In this document: piece by piece, positions 18,261 to 25,868 of the stretch
Layout: every line of letters begins with the position of its first letter
Numbering within the stretch: position 1 is the stretch's first letter
NCBI RefSeq assembly: GCF_014190775.1
Contig: NZ_JACHVP010000001.1
Location: forward strand, 1,798,001-1,862,000
Origin: Leifsonia aquatica
GTDB taxonomy: Bacteria; Actinomycetota; Actinomycetes; Actinomycetales; Microbacteriaceae
Direction: 5' to 3'
Length of the DNA: 64,000 bases
Translations under genes and position numbers: made by a program
The notes under the pieces: generated by a model
Told to the model about the DNA's origin: nothing
Seen by the model: the letters and a program-made list of their open reading frames with translations, nothing else
Databases searched by the model: none

Positions 18261-18320
18261 CGCGCGATTCGTGCCGAATGCGGGGTATCGCTCCCGCATT
18301 CGCGCGATTCGTGCCGAATG
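18261..18320. repeat. Intergenic palindromic repeat unit (family A, copy 1)
   Basis: A 20-bp sequence is exactly duplicated (18261-18280 and 18301-18320), separated by 20 bp. The 10-bp arms CGAATGCGGG (18275-18284) and CCCGCATTCG (18293-18302) pair into a hairpin. Each copy contains the mini-palindrome ATTCG-TGC-CGAAT. It occupies nearly the whole gap between convergent genes (YcaQ-like and htpX). It shares the core ATTCGTGNCGAATGTCGG with the element at 59418-59470. Confidence 0.75.
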
Positions 18321-18329
18321 TCGGCAGGG

Positions 18330-19241
18330 CTAGAAGCCGGCACCCATCTTCTCGAGGCGCTCGACGCGCTCGGGGATCGGCGGGTGGGTGCTGAACAGGC
18401 GGCTCATCAGGCTCGGCTTGAGCGGCTCGGCGATCCACAGGTGCGCCATCGAGGTGTTCTGCTTGCGCATCGGCTGCGCGTAGGTCTCCAGCTTGAGCAG
18501 AGCGCTCGCGAGCGCGTCCGGGTGACGAGTGGTCATCGCCCCCGTCGCGTCGGCCAGGTACTCGCGCTGACGCGAGACGGCCAGCTGGATGAGGGTGGCG
18601 AGCAGCGGCGCGACGATCGCGGCGACGAGGCCGAAGACGAGGATGACCGGGTTGCCGCCTCCACCGCCGCCGTTGTTGTTGTTCCCGCCGCGGTTGTTAC
18701 CACCGATGGCGCCGAAGAACGCCATGCGCATGAAGATGTCGGCGACGAGGCCGATCGCGACGGTCAGCCCGAAGACGATCATCGAGAGCCGGATGTCGTA
18801 GTTGCGCACGTGCCCGAGCTCGTGCGCCATCACGCCCTCGAGCTCGGCGTCGGTCATGATGTCGAGCAGCCCGGTGGTCGCGGCGACGGAGGCGTGCTCC
18901 GGGTCGCGCCCGGTCGCGAAGGCGTTCGGTGCCGGATCGTTCACGATGTAGACCGCCGGCATCGGCGTCCCGGTCGTGATCGAGAGGTTCTCGACGACGT
19001 TCCAGAGCCGCGGGTTGTCGGCCTTCGTGATCTGCACGGCGCCCGACATGCTGAGCGCCTGGCTGCTCGCCATGAAGTACTGGAACACCGAGAAGAGCAC
19101 GGCGCCGATCACGATGACGATGAAAATCGTCCAGCTGTTGTAGAGGTACGCGGCCAGCCAGCCGAGCGCGCCGATGATGATCAGGAACAGCAGGATGATG
19201 AAGACGGTGTTGCGCTTGTTCCTGGCGATCGCTCTGTACAT
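18330..19241 (-). CDS. htpX: Zinc metalloprotease HtpX homologue (M48)
   Basis: 303 residues from ATG 19239-19241. It has N-terminal membrane helices, the zinc motif AHELGH (about residues 138-143), a second hydrophobic region interrupted by a Gly/Asn-rich loop (GGNNRGGNNNNGGGGGG), and the third zinc ligand in SRQREYLADATGA. HtpX degrades damaged membrane proteins. It lies 7 bp downstream of lemA on the same strand; lemA-htpX pairs are common, so they are probably co-transcribed. Confidence 0.93.
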   Translation of the reverse strand: MYRAIARNKRNTVFIILLFLIIIGALGWLAAYLYNSWTIFIVIVIGAVLFSVFQYFMASSQALSMSGAVQITKADNPRLWNVVENLSITTGTPMPAVYIVNDPAPNAFATGRDPEHASVAATTGLLDIMTDAELEGVMAHELGHVRNYDIRLSMIVFGLTVAIGLVADIFMRMAFFGAIGGNNRGGNNNNGGGGGGNPVILVFGLVAAIVAPLLATLIQLAVSRQREYLADATGAMTTRHPDALASALLKLETYAQPMRKQNTSMAHLWIAEPLKPSLMSRLFSTHPPIPERVERLEKMGAGF

Positions 19242-19248
19242 CGAGGCC

Positions 19249-19815
19249 CTAGAACTGGACGCGCGGAGGTTCGGCGATCGCGGCGAGGTTGTCGACCTCG
19301 AAGAAGTCGCGCTCGCTGAAGCCCAGGCGGCGGGCGAAGAGGTTGTTCGGGAACACCTTGATCTTGGTGTTGAACTCGCGGACGCCGCCGTTGTAGAACC
19401 GGCGCGACGCCTGGATCTTGTCCTCGGTGTCGACCAGGTCGGCCTGCAACCGGAGGAAGTTCTGGCTCGCCTGCAGCTGCGGGTACGCCTCGGCCACCGC
19501 GAAGATGCTCTTCAGAGCGGACTGCATGTGGCCCTCGGCCACGGACGCGTCGGCCGGGCCCTGGGCGGACAGCGTCTCGGCGCGCGCCTGGGTCACCGCC
19601 TCGAAGACGCCCTTCTCGTGCGCCGCATAGCCCTTGACCGTCTCGATGAGGTTCGGGATGAGGTCGGCACGACGCTTGAGCTGCACCGTGATGTCGCTCC
19701 ACGCCTCGTCGACGCGCACCTTGAGCGTCACGAGGGAGTTGTAGGTGGCCCACAGGTAGATCCCGATGATCGCGACGATCACGACGACGATGATGACCGG
19801 AATGAGCCATTCCAT
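19249..19815 (-). CDS. lemA: LemA family protein
   Basis: 188 residues from ATG 19813-19815 with GGAG about 10 bases upstream. One N-terminal membrane helix (about residues 3-24) is followed by a helical-bundle domain: YNSLVTLKVRVDEAWSDI, LKRRADLIPNLIETVKGYAAHE, and the C-terminal GFSERDFFEVDNLAAIAEPPRVQF characteristic of LemA. The molecular function is unknown. It precedes htpX by 7 bp, which fits a shared envelope-stress role. Confidence 0.93.
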   Translation of the reverse strand: MEWLIPVIIVVVIVAIIGIYLWATYNSLVTLKVRVDEAWSDITVQLKRRADLIPNLIETVKGYAAHEKGVFEAVTQARAETLSAQGPADASVAEGHMQSALKSIFAVAEAYPQLQASQNFLRLQADLVDTEDKIQASRRFYNGGVREFNTKIKVFPNNLFARRLGFSERDFFEVDNLAAIAEPPRVQF

Positions 19816-19977
19816 TTTCGGGTACTCCTTGCGTGGGGGCGCGGACGGTTGGGGCGCACGATCATCCTAACGGCGGTCGCCGGGCCTCTCACCGCGTTCC
19901 CATGACTCTCAAAGCTAGGTGGCGGGCACCTCCGAGATCCCGGCGGCGCGAACGACGCCGGGGTGCACAATGGACGC

Positions 19978-20598
19978 GTGAGCGAGGTGGCCGAGCGGCG
20001 CGGCAGAGGGCGTCCGCGCAAGGCGCGCGGGGCGGCGTCCGCACGCGACGCGATCGTGCGCGCCGCCGCGGAGGAGTTCGTCGAGCGCGGCTACGAGGCC
20101 GCCTCCTTGCGCGCGATCGCCCGGCGAGCGGGCGTCGACTCCGCCCTCGTCCACCACTACTTCGACGGCAAGGCGGACCTGTTCGCCGCCGCCCTGGAGG
20201 CACCCCTGCGCCCGGACCGGGTCCTGGACGTCGTGCTCAGCGCCCCGCGCGAGGAGATCGGCGAGCGCCTCGTCCGCTACCTGTGCGAGCAGCTCGACGA
20301 CGGCCCGGCCGCGGGACGGATGGTCGTCGTGCTCCGCACGGCGCTCGGCAGCGGTCCCGGGACGCGCATGGTGCGCGAGTTCCTGACCCGTGAAGTGTTC
20401 TCCCGTCTCGCCGCCCTGAACGACGGCGCGGACGACGCCGAGCTGCGCGCCGATCTGGCCGCGGCGCAGATCGTCGGCCTCATCATGACCCGCTACGTGC
20501 TGAAGCTGGAGCCGGTGGCGGCGGCGTCGGCGGACGAGCTGGCGCGCCGGGTGGGCCCGGTGCTGCAGTGGCACCTGTTCGGAACGCCCCTCGGCTAG
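19978..20598 (+). CDS. TetR/AcrR family regulator
   Basis: 206 residues from GTG 19978; an in-frame GTG at 19963 is possible. The basic N-terminus RRGRGRPRKARG is followed by the TetR HTH (ARDAIVRAAAEEFVERGYEAASLRAIARRAGV, DSALVHHYFDGKADLFAAAL). The C-terminal domain includes a regulatory-domain pattern seen in transporter-linked TetR proteins. It is 46 bases upstream of an ABC exporter whose promoter carries a 14-bp-arm palindrome, the obvious candidate operator. Confidence 0.87.
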   Translation: MSEVAERRGRGRPRKARGAASARDAIVRAAAEEFVERGYEAASLRAIARRAGVDSALVHHYFDGKADLFAAALEAPLRPDRVLDVVLSAPREEIGERLVRYLCEQLDDGPAAGRMVVVLRTALGSGPGTRMVREFLTREVFSRLAALNDGADDAELRADLAAAQIVGLIMTRYVLKLEPVAAASADELARRVGPVLQWHLFGTPLG

Positions 20599-20607
20599 CC
20601 GCCGCTC

Positions 20608-20662
20608 TTGACCCGGCGGTGCGCACGGGCGAATAATTCACCACATGATGAATTACTCGCCC
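20608..20662 (+). promoter_or_regulatory. Exporter promoter with overlapping palindromic operator, apparently leaderless
   Basis: A -35-like TTGACC (20608-20613) and an 18-bp spacer lead to an AATAAT -10-like hexamer (20632-20637), placing the transcription start close to ATG 20645. An inverted repeat with 14-bp arms and one mismatch (20627-20640 with 20649-20662) covers the -10 element and the start codon. A TetR protein bound here would block both initiation and early elongation. The regulator is presumably the gene at 19978. Confidence 0.65.
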
Positions 20663-21421
20663 GGCACGGAGACGCCCGCCGATGCCGCCGTCGTCATGGA
20701 CGGCCTGCGGGTGAAGCGCGGGCGGGCGCTGGTGCTCGACGGGCTGTCGATCAGCGTGCCCCGCGGCCAGGTCGTCGGCCTGCTCGGACCGAGCGGCTGC
20801 GGCAAGACCACCCTGATGCGCTCGATCGTCGGCGTGCAGCGTGTGGCGGGCGGCACGGTGACCGTGCTCGGGCAACCGGCGGGGACCGCGGCGCTGCGGC
20901 ACCGGGTCGGCTACGTCACCCAGGCCGCCAGCGTCTACGACGACCTGACCGTGACGCAGAATCTGCAGTACTTCCGCCGGGTGCTGGGAGCGGGCGCCGA
21001 CGACGTGGCAAGCGCGATCGCGGCCACCGACCTCGGCGCGAACGCCGCCCAGCTCGTCTCCACGCTCTCGGGAGGACAGCGCAGCCGGGTCTCCCTCGCC
21101 GCCGCCCTGCTCGGCTCCCCCGACGTCCTCGTCCTGGACGAGCCGACCGTCGGCCTCGACCCGCTGCTCCGCGCCGACCTCTGGGACCTGTTCCACCGCC
21201 TCGCGGAGGGCGGCACCAGCCTCCTGATCTCCAGCCACGTGATGGACGAGGCGACCCGCTGCGACCGCCTCCTGCTGATGCGGGAGGGCGCCGTCATCGC
21301 GGACAGCACACCGGACGAGCTCCTCGCCGAGACCGGTGCGGTGGATGCGGAGGGTGCGTTCCTCGCCCTGCTGCGCCGGCGGCATCCGCGCCACCAGCTG
21401 CCGGACGGGGACGAGCGATGA
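20645..21421 (+). CDS. ABC exporter ATP-binding protein
   Basis: 258 residues from ATG 20645 (a second ATG at 20648 is equivalent). Walker A is LLGPSGCGKTTLMRSI, the signature is TLSGGQRSRVSLAAAL, Walker B is VLVLDEPTVGLDP and the switch His is in LLISSHVMDEATRC. The DRA-type export ATPase pattern fits drug, lipid or peptide export rather than import. It overlaps the permease gene by 4 bp and is probably repressed by the upstream TetR regulator. Confidence 0.92.
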   Translation: MMNYSPGTETPADAAVVMDGLRVKRGRALVLDGLSISVPRGQVVGLLGPSGCGKTTLMRSIVGVQRVAGGTVTVLGQPAGTAALRHRVGYVTQAASVYDDLTVTQNLQYFRRVLGAGADDVASAIAATDLGANAAQLVSTLSGGQRSRVSLAAALLGSPDVLVLDEPTVGLDPLLRADLWDLFHRLAEGGTSLLISSHVMDEATRCDRLLLMREGAVIADSTPDELLAETGAVDAEGAFLALLRRRHPRHQLPDGDER

Positions 21422-22152
21422 ACGCGACGCGCACGTTCGCCACCGCGGGCCGGGTGCTCACGCAGATCCGGCACGATCCGCGCACCATCGGCCTCCTCGT
21501 CCTCGTCCCCGCTCTGCTGACCGGTCTCGTGGCGTGGATCTTCACCGACACGGACGTGTTCCAGACCATCGGGCCGGCGATGCTCGCGCTCTTCCCCTTC
21601 ATCGTGATGTTCCTCGTGACGAGCATCACCACGCTGCGGGAGCGGCGGACCGGCACGCTGGAGCGCCTTCTCTCCATGCCGCTGGGCAAGGGCGACTTCC
21701 TCCTGGGCTACACGCTCGCGTTCGCGCTGCTGGCGATCGTCCAGTCGTGCGTCGCCGTCGGCTTCGCCGTCTGGGTCTGCGGGCTCGACATCGCGGGGAA
21801 CGTCTGGCTGCCGCTCGCCGTGGCGGTGGCCGACGCCATCCTGGGGACGACGCTCGGCCTCTTCGTCAGCGCGTTCGCGCGCACGGAGTTCCAGGTGGTG
21901 CAGTTCATGCCCGTCATCGTCTTCCCACAGGTGCTGCTCGGCGGGGTCTTCCTCCCGCGCGACCAGCTCCCGGATGTGCTGCACGCGATCAGCGACTGGC
22001 TCCCGCTCTCCCACGCCATCGACGCCCTGAACGCCGTCGCGACCGACTCGCATGACGCGGCGTACGTCGGCGGCGAGCTGCTCATCATCGGCGCGTTCGC
22101 GCTCGGCGCCGTGGTGCTGGGCGCGCTGACGCTCCAGCGCCGAACGCCCTGA
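21418..22152 (+). CDS. ABC-2 type exporter permease
   Basis: 244 residues from ATG 21418, overlapping the ATPase stop (ATGA). Six membrane helices are visible. Typical ABC-2 features are LRERRTGTLERLLSMPLGKGDFLLGY after helix 2 (shown as LRERRTGTLERLL) and FPQVLLGGVFLPRDQLPDVL before the last helices. With the ATPase it forms a complete half-size exporter. The exported substrate is unknown. The WXG-type gene cassette begins 53 bases after its stop on the same strand. Confidence 0.92.
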   Translation: MNATRTFATAGRVLTQIRHDPRTIGLLVLVPALLTGLVAWIFTDTDVFQTIGPAMLALFPFIVMFLVTSITTLRERRTGTLERLLSMPLGKGDFLLGYTLAFALLAIVQSCVAVGFAVWVCGLDIAGNVWLPLAVAVADAILGTTLGLFVSAFARTEFQVVQFMPVIVFPQVLLGGVFLPRDQLPDVLHAISDWLPLSHAIDALNAVATDSHDAAYVGGELLIIGAFALGAVVLGALTLQRRTP

Positions 22153-22205
22153 ACCGTGCTGGCACGGATGGGCAGCGCCGGAGACACCGGGCTAGGGTGA
22201 TCACC

Positions 22206-22496
22206 GTGAGCGTCGAGTACGGAATGGAACTCGGCGGCATGGGGGCTCTTGTCGACAAGCTGCGCTCTGCCGTCCGAGACATCGAAACGGAACTGTCCAC
22301 CCTGGACGAGCAGGCCGCACGCCTGCGCTCCTCCTGGACCGGAGAGGCCTCGGCGGCCTACGACCGGGCCCACGCCGAATGGACGGCCTCGTTGAGCGCG
22401 CTGAACGCGGCGCTCGACCGGTCCGCGTCCGCCGCCGAGAACGCGGTCAACCGGCACCTCGCCGCGCGTGCGGAGGTGGCGGCCCTGTGGAAGTGA
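22206..22496 (+). CDS. WXG100-like small secreted/helical protein
   Basis: 96 residues from GTG 22206, chosen because GGGTGA lies 5 bases upstream; GTG 22197 is an alternative. It is almost entirely helical, with a central turn SSWTGEA that matches the WxG motif of ESAT-6/WXG100 proteins, followed by AYDRAHAEW. Such proteins are small helical hairpins exported by type VII systems or used as partner domains of larger toxins. It is the first gene of a five-gene cassette in which every junction overlaps by 4 bp. Confidence 0.75.
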   Translation: MSVEYGMELGGMGALVDKLRSAVRDIETELSTLDEQAARLRSSWTGEASAAYDRAHAEWTASLSALNAALDRSASAAENAVNRHLAARAEVAALWK

Positions 22497-23026
22497 GGCC
22501 CGGACTCGATGCGGACCCGGCGGCACGGTCGCGGCGGCTGCTCGCCGAGGCGCGCGCCGTGCAGGCCGACCTCGCCGCCTTCCTCGCGTCGTCGCGCGCC
22601 CAGCTCGCGGAGGGCTTCGGACCTCCAGCCGTGACCGCCGAGTACGGCGAGGACGGCGTGCTGGCCTATCTCCGCATCGATGCGGAGGCGCGCAAGCAGC
22701 TCACCGAGGCCCAGCTCCTCGCCCAGCTCGAGGCGGCGCTCATCGTGAGCCCGGCCATCGGCGTCTCCGGCGACCCGCGAGCGCTCGCCCGCCGGCTGAA
22801 CGCGCTGATCGCGTCCGCATCCGCGCAGCAGGAGCGACGAGCGCGCGAGGAGTTCTCGACCCGCGACGGCGCCCTCACGCTGCAGAGCGTCGACGGGCGA
22901 CCGGTCGGTGTCACGACCCGGCCGGGCTGGGTCCTGTCCGAGCCGTCGACGGAGCTCGGCTCGGCGATCGTCCAGCTCGCACGACAGGCGGCGGTGGCCG
23001 CCGAAGACGAAAGGGGGACGGTGTGA
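22493..23026 (+). CDS. YbaB/EbfC-like protein of a WXG locus
   Basis: 177 residues from GTG 22493, which overlaps the preceding stop as GTGA; GTG 22487 is also possible. An N-terminal helix (SRRLLAEARAVQADLAAFL) leads into a strand-turn-strand region TAEYGEDGVLAYLRIDAEA followed by a helix LTEAQLLAQLEAALIVSPA. This order is that of the YbaB/EbfC nucleoid-associated fold. YbaB-like proteins with extra C-terminal sequence recur in actinobacterial WXG/ESX-type gene clusters, where their role is unknown. The C-terminal half (from about residue 115) is not recognised. Confidence 0.65.
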   Translation: MRPGLDADPAARSRRLLAEARAVQADLAAFLASSRAQLAEGFGPPAVTAEYGEDGVLAYLRIDAEARKQLTEAQLLAQLEAALIVSPAIGVSGDPRALARRLNALIASASAQQERRAREEFSTRDGALTLQSVDGRPVGVTTRPGWVLSEPSTELGSAIVQLARQAAVAAEDERGTV

Positions 23027-23346
23027 CCGACACCGTGGTCATCAACGGAGCCGTTCTCGAGAAGGATGCCGAGAGCGTGTGGCAGGCCGGCGCAGACACC
23101 TTGAAGGGGATGACGGCCGCACTGCCCTCCATCGCCGCACCCGATTTCTCGATCATCCCCGGCGGCCAGGAGGCGGCGAAGCTCTACGTGACCGCTCGCC
23201 AGGCCCTCGCCGACTACATCGACGGCGGCCAGAGCGAGTTCCTCGCGTTCGAGCACCTGCTGCTGCAGACCGCGATCGCGTACGGGAAGGCGCACGGCGC
23301 CACCGTCGAGGACATCACCCGCATGGAGAAGGAGCTCGAATCATGA
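23023..23346 (+). CDS. Small helical protein, WXG-cassette component
   Basis: 107 residues from GTG 23023, overlapping the upstream stop as GTGA. It is predicted to be mainly helical, with a Pro/Gly-containing turn in the middle (LPSIAAPDFSIIPGGQEA). No WxG motif is present, although ESVWQAGADTLKGM resembles the start of such a helix. I do not recognise a named family. Placement and size suggest a partner or chaperone for the larger protein encoded next. Confidence 0.6.
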   Translation: MTDTVVINGAVLEKDAESVWQAGADTLKGMTAALPSIAAPDFSIIPGGQEAAKLYVTARQALADYIDGGQSEFLAFEHLLLQTAIAYGKAHGATVEDITRMEKELES

Positions 23347-24104
23347 GCTACGTCGACGTCATCCGCGACCAGATCGTCGAGCAGCTGGAGTCGGGACAGA
23401 AGGGTCTCGACTGGATCGACAGCAACGGCCCCTCCATCATCCGGACCGCGCTGAACATGTATCTCGACACGGTCCTCCACCTGCCGGTGCCCGGCTTCGT
23501 CACCGACCGGCTGGCCAATGAGGCCATCGAGAAGATGCACGAGGCGACGAAGGAGATCCGCAAGTCGCTCGAGGAGGCGGAGCGGCAGATCGCCTACGTC
23601 GGAAGCCCCGACCGGCTCCGTGCCGCCGCGTCCGCCATCGGCGACAAGGTCGTCACCCCGGCGCGCGACCTCGCGTCCGGCATCGTCCTCGGCAAGCTGC
23701 CCTCGACCTCCCCCTCCAACTGGAACGACGGGGAGGCCAGCGGCAACTACGTGCGCGCCGTGGACGGCCGCGACGACGCGGTGACCGCTATCGACACGTA
23801 CGCGAACCCGATCTCGTCGGCGCTCGACGACCTGGCCGACGCCATCGAGAACTACTACCTCTCGCTGCTCGCGGCGGTGGTCGGCGTATGCACCTTCATC
23901 CTCAGCATGGTCGAGACCATCCTGAGCCTGGTCGGCGTCATCACGGCGCCGGCGGCGATCATCGGCGTCGTCGGGATGCTGCTCGGCGGGATCACCGCCG
24001 GGATCGCCATCTTCCAGCTCGCCGTCACCGCGGAGCAGAATGCGCGATCCATCACCGGCGGCCTGAGCGGAGACGTGCCCGAATGGCCGAGGGTCCTCGC
24101 GTGA
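23343..24104 (+). CDS. WXG-locus protein with C-terminal membrane helices (putative effector)
   Basis: 253 residues from ATG 23343, overlapping the previous gene as ATGA. The N-terminal 100 residues are amphipathic helices (IEKMHEATKEIRKSLEEAERQI). A hydrophilic middle includes NWNDGEASGNYVRAV, and two adjacent hydrophobic segments (about residues 178-203 and 206-228) are rich in Gly/Ile/Val. The order resembles helical WXG/LXG-type proteins with a membrane-inserting tail. The product could be an exported pore-forming or anchoring protein; this is inference. No database family is recognised. Confidence 0.6.
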   Translation: MSYVDVIRDQIVEQLESGQKGLDWIDSNGPSIIRTALNMYLDTVLHLPVPGFVTDRLANEAIEKMHEATKEIRKSLEEAERQIAYVGSPDRLRAAASAIGDKVVTPARDLASGIVLGKLPSTSPSNWNDGEASGNYVRAVDGRDDAVTAIDTYANPISSALDDLADAIENYYLSLLAAVVGVCTFILSMVETILSLVGVITAPAAIIGVVGMLLGGITAGIAIFQLAVTAEQNARSITGGLSGDVPEWPRVLA

Positions 24105-24541
24105 CCGCCCCGGCGACATCGGGCGTCGCGCTCCCTGATTCCTTCGGCGGCTCGATCCGCACGTGGCGGGCCGTCGGCGTCACCGCGCTCAGCGTGGCGA
24201 TCCTGGGCGCGTTCGCCGTGCTCGTGCTGCTCTTCGTCGGCCTGTACGCGCACAACTATGCGCCGCTGCTGATCACCGGGCTCGTCACGGCGGTGCTCGC
24301 GCTGATCGGGATCGTCTCGGTGTTCGTGCTGCTCGCGAAGCAGAACGACCAGCGCAACGCCCTGTCCGACGCCCTCACGCTCGGCGGACACCCGGGCGTC
24401 GACGTCCGTCGGCTCCAGGTCGGCCGCCCGGTGCCGTCGCCGCAGGGCGTCGAGCTGCGGCTGCGGCGCGAGAAGGACGACGCGGGCTCACCCTGGCTTC
24501 TGGTCGACGCGTACTCCTACGCGCCGCGCCCGACGGCGTAG
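24101..24541 (+). CDS. Two-helix membrane protein, last gene of the WXG cassette
   Basis: 146 residues from GTG 24101, overlapping the previous stop as GTGA; ATG 24083 would add six residues. Two membrane helices (about residues 22-48 and 53-75) are followed by a soluble domain of about 70 residues containing RRLQVGRPVPSPQGVELRLRR. If the cassette makes a membrane-active protein, a small membrane protein in this position could serve as an immunity or docking partner. No characterised family is recognised. It ends 4 bases before the convergent flavoprotein gene. Confidence 0.6.
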   Translation: MTAPATSGVALPDSFGGSIRTWRAVGVTALSVAILGAFAVLVLLFVGLYAHNYAPLLITGLVTAVLALIGIVSVFVLLAKQNDQRNALSDALTLGGHPGVDVRRLQVGRPVPSPQGVELRLRREKDDAGSPWLLVDAYSYAPRPTA

Positions 24542-24545
24542 CCGC

Positions 24546-25868
24546 CTACTCCCCCAGCACGCGTCGCAGGTAGGCGTTCTCGAAGCGGCGCTGCGGGTCC
24601 AGGCGGTCGCGTACGGCGAGGAAGTCGTCGAACCGCGGGTACACGGTGCGCAGCGAGTCCGCGTCACGGTAGTGCATCTTGCCCCAGTGCGGGCGGCCTC
24701 CGTGCGCCATCATGATCTGCTCGACCGCGTGGAAGTACGCGCTCGGGTCCTCCCGGTAGTAGCGGTGCACGGCGATGTAGCCGGTCTCGCGACCGTACGC
24801 GGTCGAGAGCCAGTTCTCGTCGGCGGCGGCCGAGCGCACCTCGATCGGGAACGAGATGCGCCAGCCGCGCTTCTCGATGAGGGCCTTCACCTCGGCGAGC
24901 GCCTCCGGAACGGCCTCGCGCGGGATCGCGTACTCCATCTCCCGGAAGCGCACGGTGCGGTTCGTGACGTAGACCCGCGGCGAGTGATCGGTGAAGTCGC
25001 GGTTGCCGGTGAGCTTCTGCGCGAGCCGGCTGAACGGCGGCACGATCGCCGGGACCACGGTGCCGACCGCGCACACGCCCCGGTAGAGGCCGTTGGCGAG
25101 GAGCTCGTCGTCCATCCATCGCCCGACCGCGGAGAGCGGGGCGCGCTGCTCTGTGAGCGGCAGCCGGGTGTTGGTCTTGGTGAGCGCCGTCTCGGTGTGC
25201 GGGAACCAGTAGAACTCGAAGTGGTCCTCCTCGGCCGACCGGTGCAGGTAGCCGTCGAGAGCGTCCTGTAGCGGCTCCGGCCGTTCGACGGCCTGGAGCA
25301 GGAAGGCCGGCACGCACTGGAGGGTGATGTCGAGGATGACCCCGAGCGCTCCGAGCCCGAGCCGCGCGGCCGGGAGCAGCTCCGCGTTCTCGGTCTCGCT
25401 GATGCGCAGCACCTCCCCCTCGCCGGTCACGAGGGTGAGCGCGACGATCTGGGTGGCGAGGCCGCCGAACGACCCGCCGGTGCCGTGCGTGCCGGTGGAG
25501 GTCGCACCCGCGATGGTCTGGCGGTCGATGTCGCCCATGTTCTGCAGGGCGAGACCGTGCGGGCGCAGTAGGGCCGGGAGCTGGTGCAGGTGGGTCCCGG
25601 CCGCCAGCGTGACCCGGCCGCGCTCGAGGTCGACATCCAGGACGCCGGTGATCGACTCCAGGTCGAGGAGCACCCCCGGGGCCGCCGAGATGGCGGTGAA
25701 GCTGTGCCCGGCCCCGATCGCCTTGACCCGCATCCCCTGCTTCGCGGCGGCGGCGACGGCGCGCTGCACCGCGTCCGGGGTCGCCGGCCGTTCGATGCGC
25801 TGGGGGCGGATGGACTCGCTGCGCCCCCAGTTGCGCCAGACGCCGGTGCGGCCGTCGACCGCCGTCAC
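24546..25868 (-). CDS. FAD-binding D-arabinono-1,4-lactone oxidase family protein
   Basis: 440 residues from GTG 25866-25868, overlapping the upstream gene's stop as GTGA. The FAD-binding PCMH domain starts with VWRNWGRSESIRPQRIERP and includes VKAIGAGHSFTAISAAPGVLLDL and the ATSTGTHGTGGSFGGLATQI loop. The C-terminal ALO domain ends in HWGKMHYRDADSLRTVYPRFDDFLAVRDRLDP (partly quoted). The family oxidises aldonolactones or sugar alcohols; a histidine that would carry covalent FAD is plausible at GAGHSF. The genomic partner is an alanine-racemase-fold enzyme, an association I have seen in actinobacteria. The true substrate is not known. Confidence 0.88.
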   Translation of the reverse strand: MTAVDGRTGVWRNWGRSESIRPQRIERPATPDAVQRAVAAAAKQGMRVKAIGAGHSFTAISAAPGVLLDLESITGVLDVDLERGRVTLAAGTHLHQLPALLRPHGLALQNMGDIDRQTIAGATSTGTHGTGGSFGGLATQIVALTLVTGEGEVLRISETENAELLPAARLGLGALGVILDITLQCVPAFLLQAVERPEPLQDALDGYLHRSAEEDHFEFYWFPHTETALTKTNTRLPLTEQRAPLSAVGRWMDDELLANGLYRGVCAVGTVVPAIVPPFSRLAQKLTGNRDFTDHSPRVYVTNRTVRFREMEYAIPREAVPEALAEVKALIEKRGWRISFPIEVRSAAADENWLSTAYGRETGYIAVHRYYREDPSAYFHAVEQIMMAHGGRPHWGKMHYRDADSLRTVYPRFDDFLAVRDRLDPQRRFENAYLRRVLGE

